A stretch of 64,000 nt of DNA, taken from contig JAWZYU010000017.1 of NCBI GenBank assembly GCA_038380435.1, positions 25,667,283 to 25,731,282 on the forward strand, written 5' to 3'. The translations under genes and the position numbers were made by a program. Each line of letters starts with the position of its first letter. Position 1 is the first letter of the stretch. The notes beneath the pieces were generated by a model, which worked only from the letters and a program-made list of their open reading frames with translations, was not told the DNA's origin and made no database searches. Below, piece by piece: positions 45,041-57,880 of the stretch. This DNA is from Ryuthela nishihirai (lineage: Eukaryota; Arthropoda; Arachnida; Araneae; Heptathelidae).

Positions 45041-45284
45041 GTAGGAAATATTTCTGCAACTGTAAAAATATTTTTAAGTATGAAAATGTTCATTGAAAAT
45101 TTACCTAAATGTAATAATTTTTATAGCATATCAAATTGTGAAAACTAAGAATTTTGCAATCATGTGATTAAGAAAAGTAATTTTTTGCATTTTAATATAA
45201 TGAAGCTCAAACCAACCTTGATTTCAGACTTTATGTAAAAGTTCATTATTATATTTTGTTCCTTTGAATGTTTGTCTTGTGGTT

Positions 45285-45400
45285 AGAGAACCTGACATGC
45301 ATAGTGAGTCATGAGAAGTCCTATCTCAGATTAGGAGTAACTTCTAGGATTCTTCTCTGTATTCTATGTAGCATTTAAATGGATGCAACTCAATTTTGTT
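45285..45400 (+). repeat. Family H copy
   Basis: ggttagagaacctgacatgc (tRNA-like), then ttaggagtaacttctaggattc and ttctctgtattctatgt. Confidence 0.5.
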
Positions 45401-46699
45401 TGACTCATTCTTTAGAGATTTGGCAAATCTCTGAGTTGAGGTGTCTGTCTATCAGAAGAGAAAGCTATTCTGTTTGATATTTACGAGAGAAAGCTATCTG
45501 TCTGATTTTCAGTAGCTATAATGACTGATCTTAAACTTATTAATGAGAGCAATGCAAAATTGATAATTTTAACATTTTGGGTTTTTTTGTGTGTAAAATG
45601 TGTTAACTGTAATTGTGTTTGAGATTTGCAAACATCTGTGACCAGCAGGTTATCTATCATTTGAGCTACTTGGTTCAATAGGTTTTCTTGTTTAACATGG
45701 AAGGACATGTCAAATGTTACTATGTGAAATATTTTAATTATAGCAAAGCATGCAATTTGAATATTGCCAGTGAAAAATTCTAAATGTGGAAAACACCAGA
45801 CACTGTCAAAATATCATTTTTACTAATAACAGATTAGAAGTATGATTTACTGTTGACAAACTCTTGAGAGGAGAATTTGCTTATGCAGATTCATTGCAGA
45901 TAGAGTTACTGCACTTACAGTCTAAAAATAGATTTGAGCAATTCTAGACAGTTGTAAAATGAGACTATGTACATTGTTATCCATAAGGTAACAAAGTTCA
46001 TCATAAAGGATCTGTATAAAATGATACTGTATATCTATATCTGTGATATATCATAGATATACAGTATCATTTTATACAGATCAGATATATACATATATCA
46101 TTTTATACAGATCACAGATATATACTAATATATCTGTGATACAATTAAAACTGAAGCTGAATGTTAATACTTGTAGGTGTGATAGGACCTGTTAGTAGCT
46201 AGGCATAGCTTTGAAGTAGAACTCTACACTATTCCCCTTTGAGGATGTGTAAAATTGACCAGATATAGTGTGTAAAATCCCAACCAACCTTTTTTTGGTG
46301 CAGGCTGTTAGTATCTTTTAAAGGATTGTTCTTGGAAGAGCTGCCAGATCAGTTTATCTTGGTTGATCTGGTCTTCTATGAGCATTTTTTTACCCTCCTG
46401 TGAAGTGATGAACACAGGCTCTTGGTGATGACCCTTAATCACTCAGATAGGCTAAAAGAATTGCCTTTAACAACGAGGCTCTGAATGATCCAGAAATAGC
46501 CATAACTTACTCTGATAGGTTGTTTAGTTTACAACAAGACTCGAGAATGGAACCATTTTGAACATGCTCTATTTGAAACATAAGTGTTCCAGGTAAAAGG
46601 GAAAAGAGAATCACTTGGATAGTAAATAAGTGTAACTTAGTTTTGAAAGAAAGGAGTGCATGGATAATTAGAATTAACATCTTAATACTAAACTACCTG
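45401..46699. other. No gene seen apart from the hairpin
   Basis: Intronic; holds the perfect inverted repeat at 46009-46082 and otherwise no recognised element. Confidence 0.4.
46009..46082. repeat. Perfect 30-bp inverted repeat, 14-nt loop
   Basis: Arms 46009-46038 (gatctgtataaaatgatact...) and 46053-46082 are exact complements. A partial third copy (atcattttatacagatcac) follows at 46097-46115. AT-rich; may extrude as a cruciform. Confidence 0.85.
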
Positions 46700-46925
46700 A
46701 GTAAAAATATAGATAATTTACATATTATGTGATGGAAAACCAAATTTGATGCTCTTTAGCTTCTAAAGCTTTTTATGGTAAAATATGACTGAAGATAAAG
46801 TTCTATATAATATAATACTATAATAAATTATATATACATAATGAATTCAATAAAGATTTTTATATAAAGTTTATCTAAATCTAGAATTTCAACAATATTC
46901 AGTCAGTATTTAAAGAGTTATGTTA
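46700..46925 (+). repeat. Family G single arm
   Basis: tagataatttacatattatgtg, gctctttagcttctaaagc, aaaatatgactgaa, tttcaacaatattcagtcag in the order of the 40919 arm. Confidence 0.6.
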
Positions 46926-47502
46926 TGGCTACTGTCAAAGAGTAGTATCTTGCCGAATGGTTGTGACTACTTGACCAGATCAAATTCCTTTGTTTGCAGT
47001 TATTGCAACAGATTTTCTGTTTTCATTATGGTAGGCTGCTATGCACGACTGTTAAAAGGCATGCCATATTTTGGTCAATAAGAGAAGCACAATTCTACAA
47101 GTATAATTACCATTGTGATTGGCGATTGTTATTTTGAGTCAGAAAAACAACATATAAAGAAAAGAAAGTAAAAATAGGATGGTTAATTCTTTTTAACTTT
47201 CAAATGTCTTTCTCAAGTGTGAAATTACATCAACACGATGAAAGAGTCATGTGCAACTGTACTGTTCAACAAGACAGCATAACTGTGCAAGTTTCGTATT
47301 TCAGAGCACATTGGCATTAAATATTTTGAAATGGTCGAATTCATCTTGCCTTCATTGACCCTTTTTTAAAACTAACAAATTTTTGAAGACTTTCTTCTCA
47401 GGAAAAATCCAAAAATTAAAAATTGTGATACCAACTATGTGAAATTCAACTCGCTTGGCATGGATAATTTCATCATTCTTTTTTACTTCATCATCATCAT
47501 CC

Positions 47503-49171
47503 TCAAGCAGCCATGGGCCATGGAGGTCCAACCAGACTGCTCAGTTCACTTCTCCACGCATATCTGTCCTGAGCTATATCTGCTGCATCCGGCCACTGCA
47601 CACCAATTCTAACAAGGTCCTGTTTGACATTGTCTGCCCACCGCATCCTAGGTCTCCCCCTCCTTCTGAGGCCTCTAGGCACACTGTTCATAACCCTATT
47701 CGCCAATCTATAATTATCCATATGGGCAACATGGCCAAACCAGTGGAGTCTCTCTCTGCACAATATGCTGCTTAAAGGAGGTTGCAGACTCCTTTGCCTA
47801 ACCTCATCATTAGTTACAAAGTTAAACCACCTAATGCCCAAGATACTACGTAAGCATCTAGAATCAAAAGCATCTAGTTTCCTGTTATCTTGCTTACACA
47901 GCGTCCAAGTTTCACTATCATAACTAACCCTAGAAAGAACCAAACTATTATACAGTCTAATTTTAGTCTTTAGGTGTATACGCCTATTTCTCCACACTCT
48001 CCATAGATTCTTAAAAGTCCCGGCAGCAATCCCTATTCGTCTGTTAATTTCGCGCCACACATCACCATTATCTGTTACATAGCTCCCAAGATAATTAAAC
48101 TGTGACACCAGCTCAAGACTGCAACCATTCAGATGAACTGAATCACAACCTGCCTGACCAATTTTCATCACTTTAGTTTTCTCTCTGTTTATAACCAAAC
48201 CCACTCTACTACCAGTCTCATCAACAGCTCGAATGAAAGAGTTCATCTCATCAACATCATTTGCCAAAAGGGCTAAATCATCAGCATAATCTAAATCGGA
48301 AATTTTCGTATCTCCAGTCCATTTAAGGCCAAAATCTTTCCCTTGAAGTGAATTTCGCATAACATAATCAACAACCAAAGACAAAAGGAGACAAAATGCA
48401 CCGTTGTCAAACACCAGAAGTAATGCTAAACCAATTGCTACAAGACTTACCAACTTTCACACACGACTCGGTGTTATTATAGAGTGCTTTCATTATGTTA
48501 ACTAACTTGTCTGGTATACCATATGACCTCACAATCAACCACAAATTATGATGATCAACAGAGTCGAAAGCCTTTTTGAAATCAACAAAGCTAGCAACCA
48601 AAGGTTTCTGAAACTCTAAACATTTCTCAAGAATCTGCCTAAGTGAAAATATCTGATCTACACATCCCCTACCACTTCTGAATCCACATTGCTCATCATG
48701 CAATTGCCTGTCAACCAGATTCTTTATTCTATTAAGCACAACCATGGAATGAACTTTACCTGGAACAGAGAGTAGGCTGATACCCCTATAGTTATCACAA
48801 GAACTGCGATCACCTTTTTTGAAAATAGGAATAATAATAGCTCCGGTAAAATCCTTAGGAACCATGCCTTTATCTTAAAAATTATTCAAAATTTCAGTCA
48901 TCCAAGTGGTAACTGAAACATTCCCAGCTCTGAGCATTTCTGTAGTAATGTCAACTACCCCTGGGGATTTACGAAGTTTAAGTTTAGAAATAGCTAAAAT
49001 AACGTCAGATTGTGTTATAGGGCCAACATTAAAGCCGCCAATGCATCTATCATCATTACAAACAATGGGAGTAGAATTAACCACATTGTTTAGAACATCA
49101 CTGAAATGCTCAGCCCACCTAACCATGACAGAATCCTCCCCTTCTATAACCTTATCTTGTTTATCCTGCAA
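47503..49171 (-). pseudogene. RTE reverse transcriptase, copy 2 (three pieces)
   Basis: Frames 49171-48875, 48865-48407 and 48453-47503 together cover the RT. Breaks are a TAA after TEILNNF (copy 1 has a Tyr codon) and indels right after FSITSGV, where copy 1 continues QQGCILSP. Conserved pieces: NYRGISLLS, FVDFKKAFDSVDHHNLW, DLDYADDLALL and the C-terminal RWADNVKQDL. More damaged than copy 1 in RT but better in endonuclease. Confidence 0.87.
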
Positions 49172-49212
49172 TCCTTGTATGACTGTCCGTTTTCTACCAC
49201 ATAAAACATTAA

Positions 49213-50370
49213 CTATCTGGTACAGCTCTCTGCTGTTGTGCTAAGTGCTTCCTCAGCTTTGTCAGCCAAGCCATCAAGCCAAAGATTCTTATCAGTAGCT
49301 AACTGATCCTTTACACGTTTATTAAGCTCTCTGTAATCCTTTCTATTAGGACTAGTAGGGTACTGATTAAGGACATTCCTGCAGTTCCTTCTTTCTGAAA
49401 TAAGCTCAAGTGCCTTATCACTTAAATAATTCTGCCTCCTCTGCTCCTTTTTTCCTAAAAGAGTACTGTTAGTTTCCAAAAAAGCCTGTTTAAAATGGCC
49501 CCATTCTTCCTCAACTTCAGTATTAAGCAAACCATGACTGTCATAATGACTAAGTAACCTATCATGGTAAGCTTTAGCTATAACTGGGTCTTTCAGAGCT
49601 TCAATATTAAAGGTAAAATTATTAACCCTAGCACAGCACTTTTTAAGTTTAAGTTGCAAGACACTTTTAACAAGGTAATGGGCAGATCCAATTTCAGCTC
49701 CCCTATATGCCCTGGTATTCCTAACAGAACTAGCCCATTTGCTGTTAATTAATATATAATCAATCATATTCTTATGCAGCCCATCAGGTGAAACCCATGT
49801 GTACTTATGTATGTCGCGGTGTTTGTAATAAGTGTTAGTTATTCTGAAACCATTGAGTTTACTTACCTGTAGGAAACGTTGCCCATTGCCATTGCAGCTA
49901 CCAATACCAAAAGGGCCTATTACTCCTCCCCAAAGGTCAGAGTCAGTACCAACTTTGGCATTGAAGTCACCAAGAACAAGGGTAATATCTCCTTTCTTGA
50001 CAGAATTCAAAATATCCTGAAGTTGTCCATAAAACTTATCCTTTTCATCCTCATCGGCATCCTCAGTGGGGGCATAACAGCAGATAACATTCAAGTCTTT
50101 AACACTTGTCTGAAATTTTACTGTAAGAAACCTTTCATTAATGCACTCATATCCTAGAAGAGCATCACTAGCTTGTCTGCTGAGAAGCAGACCCATGCCT
50201 TGGTGATGTTTATTGTCTTCCCTCCCTGAAAATAGAAATTTAAGATTATTTTTAAGAATTTGACCTTTATCTGTCCATCTGGTCTCTTGCAAGCCGAGAA
50301 TATCTAAATTATAACGGTGAAATTTTTGTGTGAGGACATCAAGAGAAAAAACTCTGTGCAGAGTCCTCAC
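49213..50370 (-). pseudogene. RTE endonuclease region, copy 2 (longest intact part)
   Basis: A continuous frame of 385 codons. It opens at a GTG within SWNVRTL because a 1-nt deletion upstream (gctgttgat against gctgtttgat in copy 1) removes the normal start. Motifs: LGLQETRW (about 26-33), YAPTEDAD (99-106), LGDFNAKVG (133-141), TWVSPDG (191-197), NMIDYIL (201-207) and GSAHYLV (228-234). The last normally reads S-D-H in this enzyme class, so the Asp of the catalytic pair appears changed to Ala. The frame ends at ...STTAESCTR through a net 4-nt loss compared with copy 1. Confidence 0.85.
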
Positions 50371-50928
50371 ATTCCAACTACCTATGGGGAGAAAATGGTT
50401 AGTGGGATGTTTAAAGAAACTATGTTTATTGAGAGAGGGAATGCCGACAATATCAACAGCCCCCTAATCGCAGACACGGAGCAAAGACCCGTTACCCCAC
50501 CACTAAAGGCTGAAGCCATCTGCACAAAAGACTTCCTCCAATGTAGAATTTGTCGATGCCAATAGAAGCAAGAGTTCAGGTGCCTGCGTTTCCACCAGCT
50601 GATAAATCCACCAGCTGATAAACATATCCTGTGAATCTATTCACTTGGGGCTGTCAACCCACAAACAAACAGAAAACACAGCAAAAGATTCTCTCCACAG
50701 AAGCCCACAATTGCAGCAAATTCAGGATCCATAATCAAACTCAGAGCCATATATCTGTCCAGTGGGTTTATATGTTCAGCACCAGGACCCTGTGTGGTTG
50801 ACCACTCCTCAGCAGGGTAGGAAAAAAAAAAGAAAAGTAGTCATAGTTGTCCAGATCAGTAGACCACACTAATCTGCCAACCTTCCCCTTCCATTCACTT
50901 CCACAAGAGAGTATTTCTTTTGAAAGGT

Positions 50929-51959
50929 TCAGCAACCATAAAATTGAAGTAACAATGCAGAAATCAACCTTTATCATGATATAATGAATACATTTTGCAT
51001 CACTACTTATAAACTATTAAGCATCTATTGTCAAGGCATGCCCATACTCTACTTTGTCTGTGGGAGGGAAGTACACATAGCTGTTAACCTGTCCTCTCAA
51101 AGAGAGAGAAAAATGTTGCTGACGCTCTGAAGAACTTTGAATCACAAAGCAAAAATCATGAATCTGAAAAAGGGAACTGACAACAATATTTCTTTGCTGT
51201 CAATACCAATGTTTGAGTTTCTGCATTGGATCTTCCTGCAATTGGTACCTCTTCCCTTACCAATGTCAGTCTTCCAATATTATTTTGATCAAATAATCAC
51301 CATAGTCAATCTCAAGAAATCTATCATTTTACATCTAACCAGAAAAAATGGCACTAGCCACAAAAGTGGAATAAAAAATGAACCATTCCCATTATAAAAG
51401 ATATTTTGAAATTCATTACACTGAAAAACTAACTGAATTTGATTACATCATAGAAGAAAAATGTAAAAAACTTAAAGTATTACTGACACCCCAGGCAATC
51501 TACAATATCAAAATTTTAACCATTACAATAGTTGGGTGATGTTCACTTTGAAGAGGATTCTGAAACAGGGCTTCATGTAATATGTGGGAACTTCTGTAAG
51601 TTTAGAAAGTTGCTTATCTCTGCTGGGAAGAAAAATACGCTCAAATTGTGAGTCAGAACTGGACAACAAAGATCTTCCAGATTGAAGATGGCATTTTATG
51701 ATTGGAGATTGATGTCCAGATTAAGCTTGGCTTTTACAATGAATTTACTTCATTGCTTTTTTTTCTTTTTCTGTTTCCTTTTCTCGATTCTGTTCCATTT
51801 CCCATTTTTTTTTCTCATCTAAGAATAAGAGACTCAGTAGACCCTACAGTTTGAGCTTTTTTACATGATAGAATATATAACAGCAACAATGCCAGTCATA
51901 AGAATAAAAAAAATTAACAAATATTGAAATAATTATATATAAAAAATTTTAAGATATAC
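50929..51959. other. No gene seen
   Basis: AT-rich intronic sequence between RTE copies 2 and 3. Confidence 0.4.
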
Positions 51960-52205
51960 CATTTTATTAAATGGGCTAAAAGTAATACTGTTTAAGTTTC
52001 AAAATCTAAAGTAAATTCTTATGATTGGCATTGCTATTATATATTCCAGTTTCCAGAACTCTTTAAAATACTAGAAAAATATTGTTGAAAATCAAGAGCT
52101 ATATTTGATTAAATTTTATCTTCAAATACTTTATTTTCCCATCAAATGCTTATTTTAGAAGAATCATCAAATTCAGCTTTCCACCAGTGTAATGTGAAAA
52201 TTCTG
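51960..52205 (-). repeat. Family G single arm, minus sense
   Basis: tattgttgaaaatcaagagc, cccatcaaatgcttattttag, then gctttccaccagtgtaatgtg. Confidence 0.55.
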
Positions 52206-53403
52206 TAATTGTTCAGATAGTGTAATTGACAGATACATACATATAGAATCCTCAAGCAACCACGAGCTATGGAGGCCTAACCAGACTGTTGCAGTTTACT
52301 TCTCCAAACATGTCTGTCATGAGCTACAGTTGCTGCATTTTGCCACTGTAATCCAATTCTAACAAGGTCCTGTTTGACATTGTCTATGCAAAACGTCTTA
52401 AGTTCTGAAAAGGGAATATGTAGGTACACCACATCTCTCTTTCTGAGGCCTGTAGGCACACTGTTTACACCCTCTATATTAACCTCTAGTTATGCATACT
52501 GGCAACATAACCAAACCAATGGAGTCTCTCTCTGCACAATATGTTGCTCAAAGGAAGTTGCCGATTCCTTTGCCTAACCTCATCATTACTTACAAAGTTG
52601 AACCACCTAATACCCAAGATACTGCATAATCATCTAGAATCAAAGGCATCAAGTTTCTGGTTATCTTCTTTTCAAAGGGTCCATGTTACAATACCATAAC
52701 TAACACTAGAAACAACCAAACTATTATACAATCTAATTTTAGTTTTTAGGTGTATATGCAGCAATCCCTATTCGTCTGTTAATCTCATGCCACACATCAC
52801 CAGCATTATAGCCAGTTACAAAGTTCCCAAGGTAATTTAACTGTGACACCAGCTCAAGAGTGGAACTATTCAGATTAACTGAACCACAGCCTGCCTCACC
52901 AATTTTTACCACTTGGGTAATAAATAGAGAGAAAACTAAACTTGCTCTACTTCTAGTCTCATCATCAGACCTTGAATGAAAGAGTTCATCTTATCAACAT
53001 CACTTGCCTAAAGGGCTAAATCATCAGCGTAATCTAAATCAGAAATTTCAGATCTCTAGACCATTTAAGTTCAAAATCTTTCCCTTGCAGTGAATTTTGC
53101 ATAATATAATCAATAACCAAACTAAAGAGAAAAGGAGATGAAATGCACTCTTGTGGAACACCAGAAGCAATGCTAAACCAATTGCCACAAGCTTTACCAA
53201 CTTTTGCACCATGACTCAGTGTTATCTTAGAAAGCTTTCATTATGCTAACATATCAGGTATTCCATATGATCAGCAATCAACCACAAATTATGACAATCA
53301 ACAGACTCAAAAGAGTTTTTGAAATCTATAAAGCAGTATCCATAGGTTTCTGAAACTTGAATCATTTCTCAAGAATCTGTCAAAGTGAAAAAATTCAATC
53401 GTA

Positions 53404-54630
53404 CTCTAGTACACACCGACCACTGAATTAGAAATCTTTATGCAGCTGTACATAAATGTCACTTGTGCAGCATATATGCAAAATATGTGGTCATGTGCAT
53501 CACCACATGATCTATGCAACTATTTAAGACTGTTGCTCATCAGTAATCGTCAGTAGTGTTGATCACAATGGGAAAAACAAAGGATCTTTCAGGGTTTGAT
53601 AAAGGACTTATTATGGGTGCCCATCTGGCTGGAGCAACGATTTTAAAAACAGCAGAGGTGACTGGTTTCTCAAAAGGTGAGATATCTCGGGTTTTTAATC
53701 AGTGGAAAAATAACCCCCATTGTTTGTCTAAGAGGCGTAAGTGTGGCGCGATGACATTCTGTCAGGAATGAGATTGCCATCATCTGAGAAGGCTTGTATG
53801 GAGAAACAGGACTTCCTTTATACAGCAATTGACAGAAGCATTCAATGAAAGGCTGTTCCCGACCCCATATCTCATTAAACTATACGCCGGGAATTGAAGA
53901 GGATCGGTATTAGCAGTCACATGCTTATATGGAAACCACTGATTTCTGCAAAGAACCAGAAAGTTGTCTACAGTAGTGTCAGGAATACCATGACTGGAAG
54001 ACTGAAAAGAACTCATGTGGTCATGGTACACCTTGTTCTGTACTGACAGTAGGCAGAGAGTTGGTGGGAGCCACATGAAGCAATGGACCCAACTTTCCTT
54101 GTAAAAACAACTCAAGGTTCTACAGGTGGTGTCATGGTGTGGGGCACATTCTGTTGGTATGGAATGGGTCCCTTGATATTGCTAGAAGGTTGGGTGTCCT
54201 CCAAGGATTATCTGAACATTGTTTCCAATCAAGTCCATCCTGCAATGGTGACTTTTTATCCACAGGTGACTGCTGTTTCATGGACAACATTGCTACTGTC
54301 CATCATGCAAGATGTGTTCAGCAGTGGTTTAGCAAGCATGACAGAAACTTCCACAATCTTCCCTGGTCATCACAAAGCCTGGATCTGAACCCCATTGAGA
54401 ATATATGGGACTTGTTAGAAAAACAGATTTGGGAGCAAAGTCCTATTCTGTCAAATCTGAGCCAGTTAAAAGATTGTCTGGTGAATGCCTGGTATGCTGT
54501 AGATGTAAGTGCACTCCAACACCTTGTGGAATCTATGGCAAACTGCATACGTGTTGTAATTTGGACTAAAGGAGGTCCAACTCAGTATTGAATAAAGATT
54601 TCTGATTCAGGGGCTGGTGTGTGTACTTCT
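53404..54630 (+). mobile_element. Tc1-like transposon inside RTE copy 3
   Basis: About 1.23 kb, flanked by TA on both sides (53402-53403 and 54631-54632). Inverted ends of about 35 bp: agtacacaccgaccactgaa at the left against agtacacacaccagcccctgaa on the other strand at the right. LINE sequence resumes on each side, so the insertion is unambiguous. Confidence 0.85.
53568..54591 (+). pseudogene. Tc1-type transposase (broken)
   Basis: The N-terminal frame (MGKTKDLSGFDKG ... TAEVTGFSKGEISRVF, ATG at 53568) is the helix-turn-helix that binds the inverted ends. It stops at 53771. The catalytic part is visible at 54139-54591: FMDNIATVHHARCVQQW (the D-N-x-x-x-H block around the second Asp) and SLDLNPIENIWDLLEKQ (third acidic residue block), normally S-P-D-L-N-P-I-E. 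Between 53772 and 54130 frames shift. A DDE/D cut-and-paste enzyme, now inactive. Confidence 0.8.
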
Positions 54631-56564
54631 TAATACATTACTGATCATGCAGCTGTCCATCAACCAAATTGTTAATTCTATTAAGCACACAGTAATGGAA
54701 AGAACTTTACCTGGAACAGAAAAAAGTTGATACTCCTATATTTATCACAAGAATTGTGATCACCTTTTTCAAAAATATCCATAATCATAGATCTGGTGAA
54801 ATTCTTAGGAACAACACCTTTATCGTAAAAGATATTCAAAATTTCTGTCAATCATGTGATAACAGAAACATTTCAAGTTATTAACATTTTGGTAGTAACC
54901 AGGGCCAACATTAAAGCCTGTAATGCATCTATCATTACGAACAATGGGAGTAGAAAACCAAGTTGTTTACATAAATACTATTATTCATAATGAAATATTG
55001 CTGATAATGAAATACTTAGACCACCTTGGCCAGCAGAATCCTCACCTTCAATGTTCTTACTATGCTTATCCCTCAATTCCTGTGTACTTGTCTGTTTCTT
55101 CCCACACAAAGCATTAACTATCTGGTGTTACTCTCTGCTGTTATGCTTACTAGCTGTTTCCTTTGCTTTGTCAGCCAAGCTGTCAAACCAAAAATTCTTA
55201 TCAGCCTTCATCTGATCCTTTGCACATTAAGCTCTTTGTTAGGAATAGTAGGTGTTGATTCAGATTATTCCTACAGTTTCTTTCTTAAAAAACAAGCATC
55301 AGTGCTGTATCACTCAAATAACTTTCTCTCCTCTGCACCTTTTTACATAAAAGAGTACTGCTATTTTCCAGAAAAGCCTGTTAAAACAGTCTCATTCTTC
55401 CTTAACTTTGGTAGTAAGTAAACTACAGTTGTCATAATGACTAAGTAACATATCATTGTAAGCTTTGGCTATAATTGAGTCCAGAGCTTCAGTGTTAAAG
55501 GTAATTTTTTGAAAAAGCACACTTTTTAGCTTTCAAGCCACTTTTAATGAGGTAAATGCCAGATCTAATTTCTGCCACCCTATGTGACCTGATATTCCTA
55601 ACAGAACTTGCCCATTTGCTGTTATAATATATAATTGATCACATTCTTATGCAACCAGTATGGTGAAATTCCTGTATAGTTATATATGTATTGCTGTGTT
55701 TTATTTTCAAACCATTAAGTTTACTTCCTGTAGGAGATGTTCCCCATTGCAATTCTCGATACCTTAGGGACCTATCATCCCTCCTCAAAGGCCAGAGTCA
55801 GTATCAGCTTTAGCATTGAAAGTCTCCTAGAAAAAGAGTAATATCTCCTTTCTTGACAGAATTCATAATATCCTGAAGTTGTCCATAAACCTTCCTTTCT
55901 CATCCTCATTGGCATCCTCAGTGGAGGCATAACAATAGATAACATTCGTGTTTAATGCTTGTTTTAAATATAGCTGTGGGAAACCTATCTTGAATGCAGT
56001 CATATTATAGAAAAGCATCACTAGCATGCCTGCTGAGAAGCAAACCTGTGCTTTGAAGATGCTTTTCACCTACCCTTTATGAAAAGAAATTTAAGATTGC
56101 TTTTACGTATCTGACCATTAGATGTCCATCTGACCTCTTGCAAGCCCAGAATATCTAACTTAGAATGCTGGAATTCTTGGTGAGGACTTCAAGAGAATAA
56201 TTTCTGTGTATAGGTTTGGTAATGCCCATAGATGCAAGGGTTCAGGTACCTATGATAACCTCTGATCAGCATTTTCCACCAGCTGATGTAAAGTATCATG
56301 CACATCTGTTCACTCAGGGATGTCAACCTACAAACAGATTTCCCTCAACAGAAGCCCACTAGTGTAGCAACCTCACAGCCATTATTCCATTCTGGAGGTG
56401 TTTATGAGCTGCACCAAGACCCTGTGTGATTGACCACTCTTCAGCAGGATAGTAAACATGGAAAAGAAGTCAGATCAGTAGGCCATAACAGATCTGGCAG
56501 CCTCCCCTTCCATTCCTTTCCAGAAGAGAGTATCTCTTTTATCTACCAACCCCCTGGGTCAAGG

Positions 56565-56700
56565 TCAGCCCTTGTGGCTTGACCCTTTCTCCCCCATAGT
56601 GCAGAAGTACTACTCTTCAACTGAGTTACAGTTCTCCTACAACTTTGTCCACAGGAAGTTTACCCCTAAAATGTTCAATGAAGTGAAAAGGTACAAGGGG
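56565..56700 (+). repeat. Repeat shared with 19840-19985
   Basis: aaggtcagcccttgtggcttga ... ctttgtccacaggaagtttac ... aaaatgttcaatgaagtg, directly before the mariner. Confidence 0.55.
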
Positions 56701-56701
56701 C

Positions 56702-57880
56702 GTTTAAAGAGTTCTTGACATGCATCTGCAGAATGAAAACCATTGCACTTACCTCAACAAAACTTTTACTGTCTATCAAATTACTCCCCTCCAGCATCTA
56801 TGCCAATTCTGGAATGCTTGGTGGTAATTTTGTTAGGGAATACTCTGCAACTCTGAATGAATGCATTTTGCAAGGTCCTGCACCCTTGAAAAGAAAGCTT
56901 CCCAACAGGTTCCTTTTCAAATTTTGGAAACAACCAAAAATCACATAGTGCAAGATTGGGTTAATATACAGGATGGGGTAGTTTAATATTTTTTCCTTCT
57001 CCAGATATGCCATAACCTGCTGGATTTTGTGAGCACTGGCATTGCAGTGAAGGAGAACCCTTAATATGCTTGTTGTTGGAAGTTGTTCCTTCATCTCCTT
57101 AACCATTTTGGCAAAACAATGTTGGTGTAGTATTGTCCATTTATAGTCACTTTTTTGGGTAAGGTGTCAGTGGCTACCACTCCTTGGGAATTGAAAAATA
57201 TTGTGAACATCATCTTCCTTGAGCAAAAGTCTTGTTGGAGGATTTGGGGATGTAGGTCATCTTCTGCAACCCATACATAGCTGTCGATCTTTCTGAGAGT
57301 TGTAATAAAATCATGTCTCATCACCTGTGACAATGTTTGTTAACCATTTGGGGGCCACTAGATTCAAACATTGCCAGCATCCCCTTGCACTAGTTGACTC
57401 TAGCCCTTTTCTGCTGTTTTGTCAGTTTGTGGAGTACCCATTTGGTGCAGATCTTTTGGAACTTTAAATGTTGATGAATAATTGTTTCCACCTACCAATC
57501 GATACACTGATATCTGAACTTATTACTTATTACCAGAATGTTCATGTGTGGGTTTTCCTGATTGAATTCATGAACAGCTGCAATGGTTCTGTTGTTCACA
57601 GCCTTCTGCTGTCTTCCTGCACGAGGGAGATCTTTGAAGCTCTGCTGTCTATCTCTGAATTTGCCAATCCATTCCATAACAATGCCATATGAACTGGCAT
57701 GATTCCCATATACTTGTGATAAATCAGCAGGGATTTTTTTTTGTGTTGTCCCCAAGCTGCATCCTTGTGAAAATGAAAAATCTTTTCCCATCTTTAGTAG
57801 GCTCCATAGCAACAAAGCACAGATTTTGCAGACCAAACTTTACATGCTACCAACTAAGAGAAATGACAATACAGCCTTTA
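56702..57880 (-). mobile_element. mariner-like element in RTE copy 3
   Basis: Minus strand, lying in the 1.46-kb block (56546-58010) that interrupts the 5' end of copy 3. Ends were not resolved as clear inverted repeats; limits follow the transposase homology. Confidence 0.6.
56798..57836 (-). pseudogene. mariner transposase (frameshifted)
   Basis: Three minus-strand pieces: 57836-57492 (YGNHASSYGIVMEWIGKF and SFKDLPRAGRQQ, the mariner N-terminal helix-turn-helix region), 57333-57091 (VVATDTLPKKVTINGQYY) and 57106-56798 (LLHCNASAHKIQQVMAYLEK, then PILHYVIFGCFQNLKRNL). The last matches the mariner H-D-N-A-x-x-H and Y-S-P-D-L-x-x-x-D-(F/Y)-x-x-F blocks, with Asp positions lost (H-C-N and P-I-L-H). 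It is therefore catalytically dead besides being frameshifted. Confidence 0.75.

Larger units (their letters stand above)
47489..50928 (-). mobile_element. RTE-like LINE, copy 2
   Basis: Same family and orientation as copy 1, from a (GAT)n tail at 47489-47501 to about 50928, where similarity to copy 1 stops (shorter 5' end). A small duplication of ccaccagctgataaa occurs at 50591-50621. It lies in intron 2, antisense to the host gene. Confidence 0.85.

Noticed and set aside
49879..50157. 92-codon plus-strand frame, also present at 39715-39987
   Set aside because: It is the antisense shadow of the conserved endonuclease region in both RTE copies.
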